45,940 nt of DNA from Porticoccaceae bacterium (GTDB lineage: Bacteria; Pseudomonadota; Gammaproteobacteria; Pseudomonadales; Porticoccaceae), in contig PCCK01000044.1 of NCBI GenBank assembly GCA_002731695.1, positions 1-45,940 of the forward strand. Direction: 5' to 3'. Position numbers and translations under genes: made by a program. Under the pieces are notes generated by a model. That model saw only the letters and a list, made by a program, of their open reading frames with translations, searched no databases and had not been told where the DNA came from. Shown here one piece after another: positions 1 to 8,293 of the stretch (positions are counted from its first letter, which is position 1; every line of letters begins with the position of its first letter).

Positions 1-2
1 AA

Positions 3-860
3 TCAGTCTACCAAGATAGATTGAAAATTTGGCGTCCTTTTCTCAACGAAAGATGATACTCCCTCTTTAAAATCCTCTCGTTTTAGACTCTCATCCATCC
101 ATAGTTTTGATTCTTCCATGGACGATCCCAGCTCCTGATTGAGATGCCGGTAGACCTGTTTTTTCATCATCATAATTGATATTGGAGCGGAGGTCTTGGC
201 GATTTCGTTAAGGTATTGTTTAGCTTCGATAGCAGATCTACCGGGCTCACAAAGACGATTAGCGTATCCAATTCGAAAGGCCTCTAAAGCATCCAGTCGT
301 TTTGATGTCCAGAGAAGGTCCAATGCGTTTGAGGGTCCGACTATGCGTGGCAGCATCCAACTAGTTCCGTGTTCGGCGATCAGTCCTCGCGGTCCAAAAG
401 AGGTAACAAATTTAGCCGTCCGGTCTACGAAACGGAGATCACAAAAGGTCGCATAACTGAATCCAAGTCCTGCGCTAGCTCCGTTGACAGCAGCTATTAG
501 CGGTTTTCGTAAGCCCAGAAAATAGGCTGGAGAAGATTGAAAGTTTGGGTCATTGTCTGGGTTGCCGGGGTCTGCTGCTAGTCTTTCGTGCGATGTCCAA
601 GTTGATTCTCCGGCCTTGCTCATCTCACTCAATGAGCCCATATCTACGCCAGAGCAGAATCCTTTACCTGCACCGGTCAGGATTGTCCCCAAAATACTTC
701 CATTTCGCTCTGAACAATCAAGTGCATGGCGGATTTCTGCCTGGGTAAGGTCGGTTAAGGCGTTTAGCTTGTTTGGTCGGTTGATTGTAATGGTTGCTAC
801 CGGGCCATCGATCTCATAAATAATTTCGTCGTATGAATGGATTTCGATTTCTGATGTCAT
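3..860 (-). CDS. Enoyl-CoA hydratase/isomerase (crotonase family)
   Basis: A complete 285-residue crotonase-fold protein. The oxyanion-hole motif GAGKGFCSGVD lies near residues 63-73 and a second glycine-rich stretch (NGASAGLGFS) near 126-135. Family members hydrate or isomerise enoyl-CoA thioesters in the cytoplasm. The second catalytic region reads GPRGLIAEHGTSWMLPR, where E and H replace the more usual spacing, so the exact reaction is open. The ATG at 860 overlaps the stop of the upstream dehydrogenase gene as ATGA and has a GGAG nine bases before it, which supports this start and translational coupling. It is probably the last gene of a two-gene operon serving the neighbouring acyl-CoA locus. 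The family call is firm; the substrate is unknown. Confidence 0.9.
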   Translation of the reverse strand: MTSEIEIHSYDEIIYEIDGPVATITINRPNKLNALTDLTQAEIRHALDCSERNGSILGTILTGAGKGFCSGVDMGSLSEMSKAGESTWTSHERLAADPGNPDNDPNFQSSPAYFLGLRKPLIAAVNGASAGLGFSYATFCDLRFVDRTAKFVTSFGPRGLIAEHGTSWMLPRIVGPSNALDLLWTSKRLDALEAFRIGYANRLCEPGRSAIEAKQYLNEIAKTSAPISIMMMKKQVYRHLNQELGSSMEESKLWMDESLKREDFKEGVSSFVEKRTPNFQSILVD

Positions 861-2053
861 CTGTGTAATCTCCGATAAGCTTCATCACCTATTTTTTTAC
901 AGATGCCAAGACCAAAATCATGGGCTGCTTTAATCGCTTCCCGAAGTGATTCATGTGTTATTGGTATCTGCATGTTGTAGGCGATCGGTTTGTTAAGTGT
1001 TGCCTCGATAAGTAGATCAAGATTATTTTGTTCTTTTGTCGATAATAAAATCTGGCCGAGATGGATTGGTAATCCTACTTGCGCAAAAAAGCTGGCTGCT
1101 TTCTCCAAGTCATTTGATTTTTCCAAGCAGAGTTGGGTCATGAGTCCCATCGCAACCATTTCACCGTGCATAAAGTTTTCGTGGACTTTAGGTATTTCTG
1201 GATAAGAGTTTCCTAAAGCGTGAGCTAGGGCAAGACCACCATTTTCGAAACCTAGACCGCTTAGGAGCGTATTTGCCTCTATAATTTTTTCAACTGCTTC
1301 ATCATTACGGTGCTCTCTAACCGCAGCTGCTGCAGCTTCACCGAACTCATATAATGTTTTTGCGCATATTTCGCCGACTGCATAAGACGCGAGAGTAGGC
1401 CGTCCTCCAGTAGCGGTGATTGTCTTGGGGTTTGCAAGGCATATGATAGCCTCATACCAAGTGGCGAGTGCATCACCCATGCCCGAGACGAGGTACCGTT
1501 CTCCGGCGTCGACTATTATATTGGTATCCACTATTACCATTGCGGGATGTTGTGGATAAAATTCGATATTTTCTAGAATACCCGTTTCGGAATAGATGGC
1601 AGACAAGGCGGAGCACGGCGCGTCCGTTGAAGCTATAGTAGGGACGATTATTGTGGGTATATTTAACCGAAAGGCAATAGCCCTGCCCGCATCAATTAGC
1701 TTCCCTCCGCCCGAGGCGATGATACAGCTGATGTCGACTCCATTCAAGGCATCTACTTGGGAGTTGATCTCAGTGAGCGAACACTCTCCCCCGAATATGA
1801 GAGGGACTGTAGTTATTCCAGAATTTCCTAGTCTGGTAGATATTTTTGTTCCTACTGCGCTATGACCTCGTTTTGATGCTAGCAATCCCGCGCTTGTAGT
1901 TTTTAGAAGAGAGAGATAGTGCCCGATATCCTCTATCACCCCTGGACCTTGTATATATCGCTGAGCTACTGCGAGTATTCGCGGGGGGGTCTCTCTTTTT
2001 CGGATAAAGAATTGTCTCGGCAAGTAAGGTTTTTCTGTCATATGAAGGCTCAT
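857..2053 (-). CDS. Iron-containing/glycerol dehydrogenase-type alcohol dehydrogenase
   Basis: A 398-residue NAD(P)-dependent dehydrogenase of the GldA branch of the iron-type alcohol dehydrogenases. Visible features are the nucleotide loop SGGGKLIDAGRAIA, the conserved PTIASTDAPCSALS stretch, and three likely metal ligands: the Asp in SGMGDALA and the two His in LALAHALGN and NFMHGEMV. GldA proteins are usually about 360-380 residues; the extra length is an N-terminal extension, so the start could be the internal ATG at 2041 instead. It overlaps the downstream enoyl-CoA hydratase by four bases and diverges from an acyl-CoA synthetase. In this setting it more likely oxidises or reduces a hydroxy/oxo intermediate of the catabolic pathway than glycerol itself; that is inference from neighbours. 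Confidence 0.87.
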   Translation of the reverse strand: MSLHMTEKPYLPRQFFIRKRETPPRILAVAQRYIQGPGVIEDIGHYLSLLKTTSAGLLASKRGHSAVGTKISTRLGNSGITTVPLIFGGECSLTEINSQVDALNGVDISCIIASGGGKLIDAGRAIAFRLNIPTIIVPTIASTDAPCSALSAIYSETGILENIEFYPQHPAMVIVDTNIIVDAGERYLVSGMGDALATWYEAIICLANPKTITATGGRPTLASYAVGEICAKTLYEFGEAAAAAVREHRNDEAVEKIIEANTLLSGLGFENGGLALAHALGNSYPEIPKVHENFMHGEMVAMGLMTQLCLEKSNDLEKAASFFAQVGLPIHLGQILLSTKEQNNLDLLIEATLNKPIAYNMQIPITHESLREAIKAAHDFGLGICKKIGDEAYRRLHR

Positions 2054-2176
2054 CCGTGATCAGTTGTCTTAGCGGGTCGCTACAAAACCGGAGCTAGATC
2101 AATTAAGTTTTAGTGTTACCATTTCGAAATGTTAGCAGAGACCACTCATCCCAAAACATTGGAGCAAAAAACTAAC

Positions 2177-3856
2177 ATGACTCGACAGGAAGCAATAGAG
2201 AAATTATGCGCACCAGGTAAGCCGTTCGAGCTCAAGTTCACCCAAATAAGAGGTAAACATTACAAGGTTTTTTCTAATGCACCTCAGACCTTGCGTGATT
2301 TATATGAGGAAACACGGAGCGATTTAGAGTACCTCGTTTTTGAAGGCGAGCGGATGACCTTCGATCAGGTATATCGCCAATCAAGTGCTCTCGGGAGTTC
2401 ATTGGTAAGTGACTTTGGGGTTGCTCAAGGGGACAGGGTGGCCATTGCAATGAGAAATTATCCCGAATGGGTGGTGATATTTTTCGCGGTTACCTCGATA
2501 GGCGCTATTGCAGTCTCTATGAATGCACATTGGAGTGCGCAGGAGCTTTCTTATGGATTAGAGGATTGTGGTGCTAAGTTAATCTTCGTTGATCAAGAGC
2601 GCTTACATCGCCTGTCGTCTAGCTCCTCGTTTTTTTTGCATGTAGGGATTATTAGAGTACGTGCTGAAGAGAATATAAATATTCGTTCTACAGAGTATCA
2701 GAAAATAGTAAGCGCTCACATTAATAAGGAATTACCTTTCGTCCAGATTGGTGCGGATGATGACGCTACCCTCATCTACACGTCCGGCTCAACCGGAAGA
2801 CCAAAGGGTGCGGTGTCCAGTCATCGAAGTATTATTAATGCTTTATTATCGTGGGAGCTAGATGTCGCAGTACGCTCCTTCTTGGGACAGTATGAACAAC
2901 CTAAGCTGTCTTATCAGGAATCATTTTTATTATCGGTACCTCTTTTCCATGTGTCAGGCTCTCATGTAGGAATGCTTGCTAGTCTTCGAGCTCAAAGGAG
3001 ACTTATTCTGATGTACAAATGGGATGCCGATACTGCAATGGATTTGATAGAACGAGAACGTGTTACTGTTTTTACCGCGGCGCCAGCGATTACAGGCGAC
3101 CTTATTCAAGCTACATTGCATCAAAATCGGGACTTGTCAGGCCTTTTGGTGGTCGGTGGGGGGGGTGCTTCTAGGGCGCCAGAGCAAGTCCGTAAAATTA
3201 GTCTGCTCGCCGAAAATGTCGTTCCATCAACGGGTTGGGGGATGACTGAGACTAATGCGATTGGCACGGGTATCCTAGGAAAAACCTATCTTGATCGGCC
3301 CTCAAGTGGTGGACAATGTGCTGCGATCCTTGAGTTGCGGGTAGTAGATGCACATGGTAATGCGCTAGGTCCTGATTCAAGAGGAGAGCTTCAGGTTCGG
3401 GGTACGTCAATGTTTAGGTGCTATTGGAACCGGCCGGAGGAGAATATAACGGCTTTCGATGGGGACTGGTTCAGAACTGGAGACATAGCGTTAATTGATC
3501 GGGAGGGATTTGTATTTATTGTGGATCGAGTCAAGGATATTATTATCCGTGGTGGGGAGAACATTGCGTGTATAGCGGTGGAGGACGCTTTGGTAGAACA
3601 TGCTGATGTAATTGAGGCATGTGTTTATGCCGTGCCAGATGATCGGCTGGGTGAGGATGTCGGTGCCACTATATATGTGAGTAAGGAGATTGAAATCAGA
3701 AAATTGGAAAAATTTCTTCAGATTAGATTAGCGAGTTTTGAGATTCCTGCATATGTGAGACAACAAATGACACCTCTCCCAAGGGGCGCATCTGGGAAAA
3801 TATTTAAACGAGCTCTTAGAGCCGAAGCAATCTCCAAGCTACTCGAGGCCCCATGA
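2177..3856 (+). CDS. Acyl-CoA synthetase (AMP-forming), copy 1
   Basis: An ANL-superfamily adenylate-forming enzyme that would activate a carboxylic acid to its CoA thioester. Hallmarks are the P-loop YTSGSTGRPKGAV, the adenine-binding GWGMTETNA, the A8 hinge region DWFRTGDIA followed by DRVKDIIIRGGENI, and the C-terminal catalytic lysine in PRGASGKIFKR. The longest frame opens at 2129 (575 residues). I prefer the ATG at 2177 because it aligns with the start of the paralogue at 8294-9982 and has a GGAG upstream, although the 12-base spacing is long; the ATG at 2129 has no evident Shine-Dalgarno sequence. It is transcribed away from the GldA-type gene. The chain length or structure of its acid is not predictable. 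Confidence 0.9.
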   Translation: MTRQEAIEKLCAPGKPFELKFTQIRGKHYKVFSNAPQTLRDLYEETRSDLEYLVFEGERMTFDQVYRQSSALGSSLVSDFGVAQGDRVAIAMRNYPEWVVIFFAVTSIGAIAVSMNAHWSAQELSYGLEDCGAKLIFVDQERLHRLSSSSSFFLHVGIIRVRAEENINIRSTEYQKIVSAHINKELPFVQIGADDDATLIYTSGSTGRPKGAVSSHRSIINALLSWELDVAVRSFLGQYEQPKLSYQESFLLSVPLFHVSGSHVGMLASLRAQRRLILMYKWDADTAMDLIERERVTVFTAAPAITGDLIQATLHQNRDLSGLLVVGGGGASRAPEQVRKISLLAENVVPSTGWGMTETNAIGTGILGKTYLDRPSSGGQCAAILELRVVDAHGNALGPDSRGELQVRGTSMFRCYWNRPEENITAFDGDWFRTGDIALIDREGFVFIVDRVKDIIIRGGENIACIAVEDALVEHADVIEACVYAVPDDRLGEDVGATIYVSKEIEIRKLEKFLQIRLASFEIPAYVRQQMTPLPRGASGKIFKRALRAEAISKLLEAP

Positions 3857-3901
3857 TTCAGTAGCAGGTAATTTTTTTTTTATCTCACCCCTTTGCAACC
3901 T

Positions 3902-4507
3902 CTAACTTTCTGCCTTACCATCCGGATCCTTGGAATTATTTTGATCGTTTTGGTTTTTGGAATTTGTGCGCGCACACTATCAAGGAAGAGGTCGAGTTTG
4001 CGTTGTAAGAGATCATCCGCTCTCGCTAGTGGATCCTTAGATGGATTGTATCCAAGGAGTCGATTTTATTTTGCAACTCTTGTAGTGATGTGTCTTTTAT
4101 ATATCGCTTACATATCTAGGTCTTGCCTTTCGGACACAGTAATTGCATATTTGTCTAATGCTGGGGTGAGGACAAATTTTAATGATTCCGGGGTTTCGAT
4201 CAACAATGTCGGTAAGGTGAAGCGCCGCGGGGGACCTTCCAGTTTGTAATGAGGCTCTCGATGGAGATCAGTTGGGGTTTACGGCATATGCCATTATAAA
4301 TCGCATCCCAGATGCGGCGAGCCTCTCGATTTTAGGCGTTTTGAAAAAGTCACTTCGAGATTGCGGTACGCTTGGGTCATAGTTGACAGAAGTTGTCCCC
4401 CAACCTTGGTCGTCCGAGAGGATGAGTACAAAGTTTAGGAATTGCCCGGTAGCCCACAAATTGCCTACAAAAAAGCAGCCACTCACAAAAAAAAGGCACG
4501 AGACCAC
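3902..4507 (-). pseudogene. Decayed S1-type sulfatase with UGA at the catalytic Cys codon
   Basis: From a GTG at 4507 the minus strand reads a signal-like segment, then NFVLILSDDQGWGTTSV and TPKIERLAASGMRF, typical of the N-terminus of type I sulfatases. The frame stops at a TGA (4268-4270), but the same frame continues as SPSRASLQTGRSPAALHLTD. The TGA therefore sits exactly where the formylglycine-precursor cysteine of C-x-P-S-R should be. About 50 codons later the frame degenerates. Near 4020-3902 other frames resemble a sulfatase C-terminal tail (RADDLLQRKLDLFLDSVRAQ, then SKDPDGKAES and stop). Most of the catalytic core is missing, so this looks like a remnant with nonsense, deletion and frameshift damage. 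It follows the intact sulfatase gene and may be a degenerate tandem relative of it. Confidence 0.75.
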
Positions 4508-4563
4508 ACACTTTTCCTGTGTGTGTCGATATCACCTGACCACCTCATGAAAGAACTAAGTTA

Positions 4564-6231
4564 TCATTGCAACACAGTTATTTCAGAGAGCCTAATCTCT
4601 TCTTCCCATCTTGCCATAGCTTTTTTTCGTTGCGCTTCTAAACCGGGAATGAGTTCTCTGCCGGCGGGCAGGACTTTACCCTCGGGATAATCGGCCCCGA
4701 ATGCGCTCCGGCTAACAGATAAGCTCCATTGATCATATGCGTCTCTAAGACGTTTAGCCACCTCAGGATACAGTTCTATCAGGTTTTGCTGTTCGCTCGG
4801 GTCTCCAATAACGTTATATAATTCAAAGGATTTAGTAACCCATGCCCCGTCTACTGTTTCTGCATTTTGTATGAGCTTCCAGTCGTTATCCAACCACATT
4901 CTCCCTTGGTTGGCCCTAAATCCCATGGGTTTATCTCTTCTTCTGGGTTCGTTTTCAAAAACTTGCGCTAGCGATATACCGTCGTGAACTTCATTGATGG
5001 ATTGTGGATCAAGGTTTGCGATATCAATCAATGTGGGAAAGATATCGACAGTCCCTGATGGGAAGTTTGATACTCTCGGCTTTATACCAGCCGGCCACTC
5101 AATTACCGTTGGTACGCGAAGACCTCCCTCATAAAAGTCTTTCTTGAATCCGCGGAGGTGTCCCGTACTATCAGGATCCACACCCCTATAACATCCATGT
5201 AGTGTCCGCGCCTGGAGACTCGTCAGATCTGGATCAATCTCGTCACTGCAGTTAGAGGGGTACTCCACGGTTACGCCGATATTTGGACCTTTTATAGAAG
5301 CATCTTTTGCTTTCATTTTTGTCTCTGGCAAAACTTTAGCATCAATATTGGCGGTTCCACCGTTATCGCTGGTGAACCAGATTAGCGTATTTTCTGCGAT
5401 CCTAAGGTCTCTTAGGCCTCGCTTAAGGCTACCAATTGATCGATCCATTGCAACGATTTCGCCATGCATGTTGGCTGATGTGCGGTCAACTTTTCCTAAA
5501 AAGGGTGCTATATCGGAATCAGAAGCTGTCCAAGGGCCGTGGGGTGCAGAATACCAGATGACTATAAAGAACGGTTCACCCTCGTCAAGCTCGTTCTCAA
5601 TAAATTTTATGGCCTCAGAGACGATAACCTCAGAGCCATCCCCAACAAACTGCTCTCTTTTCCCGTTTCGGCTTAACTCGAATGTTCCACCATCAACTTT
5701 GTGTTTATCGAAGCCGGTGTGATTACTCAGCCAATAATCGAACCCCAGCTCTCCCGGATTATGTGGGTCAGATCCGGGTAGTGGATGGGTGGTATCATCA
5801 TTGGCTTGACCATTGAGGTGCCACTTTCCGAAGTGGGCCGTTACATAGCCAGCATTTCTGAAGGCCGTGGAGAGCGTCTTTTCCTGTTTGTTGATGTAAC
5901 TTCCAACTCGGAAAGCACCCGTTCGGTCGTTTGTTCTGCCGGTCAATACAGAGGCTCTAGTTGGTGTGCAGCTTGGTGCTCCCGCATAAAACCGGTCCAT
6001 CCTGAGACCATTACGAGCCATAGCATCAAGGTTAGGTGTCTTCATGAGAGGGTGACCGTAGTACCCCGTTTGGGCCCAGCCCATGTCATCGGCCATCAGG
6101 AGGATCACGTTGGGTTTCGTTTTGGCGACTTCACAGCTCGAAACTGCGAGCATGCAGCAGATCAAAATAACTGCTAGGGTGGCCGCTTCAAAAGCTGATC
6201 TTTTTATTAATAAGTTATTTTTAACTTTCAT
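4564..6231 (-). CDS. Lipoprotein sulfatase (S1 family, formylglycine-dependent)
   Basis: A 555-residue type I sulfatase. The metal-binding start NVILLMADDMGW is followed by the formylglycine motif C-T-P-T-R at about residues 88-92 (SCTPTRASVLTGRT), and later by GKWHL and WFTSDNGGT, which carry further active-site residues. The N-terminus has a hydrophobic segment ending VSSC at residue 33, a likely lipobox, so the mature protein should be a periplasmic or surface lipoprotein. The ORF track starts at a TTG at 6267; I prefer the ATG at 6231 because it gives a normal signal sequence. It would hydrolyse a sulfate ester; the substrate is unknown. No formylglycine-generating enzyme or anaerobic maturase lies in the window. 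It follows the PfkB kinase gene on the same strand, about 100 bases away. Confidence 0.92.
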   Translation of the reverse strand: MKVKNNLLIKRSAFEAATLAVILICCMLAVSSCEVAKTKPNVILLMADDMGWAQTGYYGHPLMKTPNLDAMARNGLRMDRFYAGAPSCTPTRASVLTGRTNDRTGAFRVGSYINKQEKTLSTAFRNAGYVTAHFGKWHLNGQANDDTTHPLPGSDPHNPGELGFDYWLSNHTGFDKHKVDGGTFELSRNGKREQFVGDGSEVIVSEAIKFIENELDEGEPFFIVIWYSAPHGPWTASDSDIAPFLGKVDRTSANMHGEIVAMDRSIGSLKRGLRDLRIAENTLIWFTSDNGGTANIDAKVLPETKMKAKDASIKGPNIGVTVEYPSNCSDEIDPDLTSLQARTLHGCYRGVDPDSTGHLRGFKKDFYEGGLRVPTVIEWPAGIKPRVSNFPSGTVDIFPTLIDIANLDPQSINEVHDGISLAQVFENEPRRRDKPMGFRANQGRMWLDNDWKLIQNAETVDGAWVTKSFELYNVIGDPSEQQNLIELYPEVAKRLRDAYDQWSLSVSRSAFGADYPEGKVLPAGRELIPGLEAQRKKAMARWEEEIRLSEITVLQ

Positions 6232-6329
6232 AAGGTGTCCAGCCCTTTTTTCTTTTAAGACTATCAATCTTGCGGTGAAGCGGATAGCAGGTCTGTTAGA
6301 CTATTTCACCCATAAACTAGTGTGAAGTA

Positions 6330-7214
6330 CTACCCGAGAACCGGAAGCAAATCGGCCCTGTAGGGGATAGAATCGGCGGCGCCGGCCTTCTTGATGCAGT
6401 GAGAAGCTGCAGTGCATGCAAGCTCCAAGGCGCTGTGGATATTATTCTCTCGACAAACTTCGGCTAAAAAGTATCCAATGAACGTATCACCTGCCCCTGT
6501 AGTGTCGAGTGCGTCGGTCGGTATCGCATCAATAAAAATTTGTTGTTTTGCATCCTGATAGATAGCTCCACGAGGACCTAGGGTAAGCACTATTTTGCTG
6601 TTGGGAAATTGTTTTCGAAGTCGTTTTAGCATCTCATCTGGGTCACCATATCCAGCCATTGCCTCCGCCTCGGACCGATTTAAGATAAAGTAGTCCACGT
6701 TTTGGAGTGGATAATTCATTACTTCCGTGGACATTGGAGCTGGATTGAAAAATATCTGACATTTCATTCTGGTGCCCTGTTCGATAATTTCAGCGATACC
6801 ATTAATCTCATTTTGCATCAGAAGGATATCTCCCTCCGATATATGTTCAAAAACCCCTGAGATGCTGTCGGCATTATTTTTCTGATTTGCACCACCATAT
6901 AGTAGTATGGAGTTTTCACCCTTTGAGTCGACCTCGATTATGGCGTGTCCACTCAAACCGTCTACTCGCTCAACAAATGATGTATTCACGTCATTTTCCT
7001 CAAGCGCCTGTTGAAGAACATCACCATCCTTACCAATACACCCAACATGGCTTACATTGGCGCCCGCCCGAGCGAGTGCTATCGACTGATTTAGTCCCTT
7101 ACCGCCAACAAACATTTGATAGTCGTGACTCGCTAATGTCTCGCCCGGCTTCACAAGGTGTGAGACTCGATAAACATGGTCGATGTTAAGGGAGCCGAAA
7201 TTGAAAATCTTCAA
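6330..7214 (-). CDS. PfkB-family sugar kinase, ribokinase-like
   Basis: A 294-residue ribokinase-type kinase. The N-terminal signature FVGGKGLNQSIALARAG (near residue 40) and the C-terminal PfkB signature DTTGAGDTFIGYFLAE (near residue 235), with its catalytic Asp, are both intact. SGHAIIEV and a GAN-type substrate motif (YGGANQ) resemble true ribokinases. Its ATG overlaps the stop of the APH-type kinase gene by four bases (ATGA), so it is the last member of a coupled operon otherwise devoted to acyl-CoA chemistry. A nucleoside hydrolase about 8 kb away could release ribose for it, but the operon placement leaves room for another sugar or hydroxylated substrate. The family is certain, the substrate is not. 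Confidence 0.9.
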   Translation of the reverse strand: MKIFNFGSLNIDHVYRVSHLVKPGETLASHDYQMFVGGKGLNQSIALARAGANVSHVGCIGKDGDVLQQALEENDVNTSFVERVDGLSGHAIIEVDSKGENSILLYGGANQKNNADSISGVFEHISEGDILLMQNEINGIAEIIEQGTRMKCQIFFNPAPMSTEVMNYPLQNVDYFILNRSEAEAMAGYGDPDEMLKRLRKQFPNSKIVLTLGPRGAIYQDAKQQIFIDAIPTDALDTTGAGDTFIGYFLAEVCRENNIHSALELACTAASHCIKKAGAADSIPYRADLLPVLG

Positions 7215-8293
7215 AACGAAGTATTTGTGTTGTAACGATCGATAGCTACGACCGCTGCGTCGAGTGACATGGTAATTCGGGCTCGAAGTTCTTCGAGGTC
7301 TATACCCTTGGTGCTTTTTTTTCCTTCAAGATATCGGGCATAAACTCCATGGACTATTGCGGCTGATTTCCAGTGGTTGAAACCGATATAAAAATCCAAC
7401 TTATTTACCCTTAGATTAGTCCTCTCTGCATAGCGGCTCGCTAGGGAACTCCTCGCGGGGAATCCTCCTGCGGATGTTGGGGCTGCCGGACTTGCTGCGA
7501 TATCTTCGACCGTCTCTGGCCAGCTTTTTAGTGTGTATGCGAGATCTGCTAGCGGGTCTCCGAGTGTAGATATTTCCCAGTCGAGTACTGCCGAGATGGT
7601 TGATTCAGCTCCTACAAGGCAGTTGTGGAACCCATAGTCACCATGCACCACTCTGGCAGTGCCCTGTGCAGGAGCATTTTCGATAATATATTCTTTTAAT
7701 TCATGGGCTCTAGGATCGTCATACTTGGCGGGTTCGATAGACGATAACCATGACCTGTACCAGCTTTTAACTTGGCGACCGATATAGTCTTCTTTTTTCG
7801 ATAGAGAGCCAAGACCAATCTCGTCTGGATCAAGAGCATGAAGATCCGCGAGTGTATCGATAAAAGAATTGGCAAGAATCTCTCTTCTATCTAAAGGAAC
7901 CCACTCGCTTGTTTCTTGCGCGGTGGTTAGTGCCCGCCCGTCTGAAAAGCCCATTACATAAAAGATCGCTCCTGTGATGTCCATGTTGTGGCAAATACCA
8001 AAGGCTTTGGGAACAGGAAATCCTACAGGACCTAGGCCGGAGATTAAGGCCCACTCCCGACTCATGTCATGGGCTTTGGGTAGGAGTGTTCCTTTAGGGG
8101 GTCTTCGTACCACTACTTTCTTATTATTTTTATCACTCAAAAGATAGGTCAGGTTTGAGTGTCCGCCTTCAAGGCGTTTCCATTCGAAGGGAGGTAGAAG
8201 GCCAGAAATATTTTGTTCTATCCAGCTCTCCACGGCGGGAATGTCATAGCCCTCGGCTTGTCTTTCTGCTGGGTTATTGGATTGCTTGGACAT
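7211..8293 (-). CDS. APH-fold kinase, ACAD10/11 kinase-domain or LvaA type
   Basis: A 360-residue phosphotransferase of the aminoglycoside phosphotransferase fold. The catalytic loop VHGDYGFHN places the base at Asp219, and LDWEISTLGDPLADLAY (from residue 237) supplies the metal-binding Asp238. The N-terminal GGHSNLTYLL and VVRRPPKGTLLPKAHD match the subgroup fused to acyl-CoA dehydrogenases in animal ACAD10/ACAD11 rather than antibiotic kinases. In known systems (LvaA in Pseudomonas levulinate catabolism, the ACAD10/11 kinase domains) this subgroup phosphorylates the 4-hydroxyl of 4-hydroxyacyl-CoA. Its start codon directly abuts the synthetase stop (TAA-ATG), and a matching ACAD11-like dehydrogenase is encoded at 16811-18154. 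Function is inferred from subgroup resemblance and context. Confidence 0.85.
   Translation of the reverse strand: MSKQSNNPAERQAEGYDIPAVESWIEQNISGLLPPFEWKRLEGGHSNLTYLLSDKNNKKVVVRRPPKGTLLPKAHDMSREWALISGLGPVGFPVPKAFGICHNMDITGAIFYVMGFSDGRALTTAQETSEWVPLDRREILANSFIDTLADLHALDPDEIGLGSLSKKEDYIGRQVKSWYRSWLSSIEPAKYDDPRAHELKEYIIENAPAQGTARVVHGDYGFHNCLVGAESTISAVLDWEISTLGDPLADLAYTLKSWPETVEDIAASPAAPTSAGGFPARSSLASRYAERTNLRVNKLDFYIGFNHWKSAAIVHGVYARYLEGKKSTKGIDLEELRARITMSLDAAVVAIDRYNTNTSF

Noticed and set aside
1279-1476. ORF inside the GldA-type gene and many similar entries in the track
   Set aside because: Shadow frames of well-supported genes, with no domain or ribosome-binding site.
3893-4249. 118-residue plus-strand ORF with two hydrophobic stretches
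   Set aside because: It lies antisense to the sulfatase remnant, whose frames explain the sequence better, and it has no recognisable domain or ribosome-binding site.
4268-4270. UGA read as selenocysteine in an active sulfatase
   Set aside because: The sequence after it loses the sulfatase core and runs into stops, and no selenocysteine genes are in the window; pseudogene decay is simpler.
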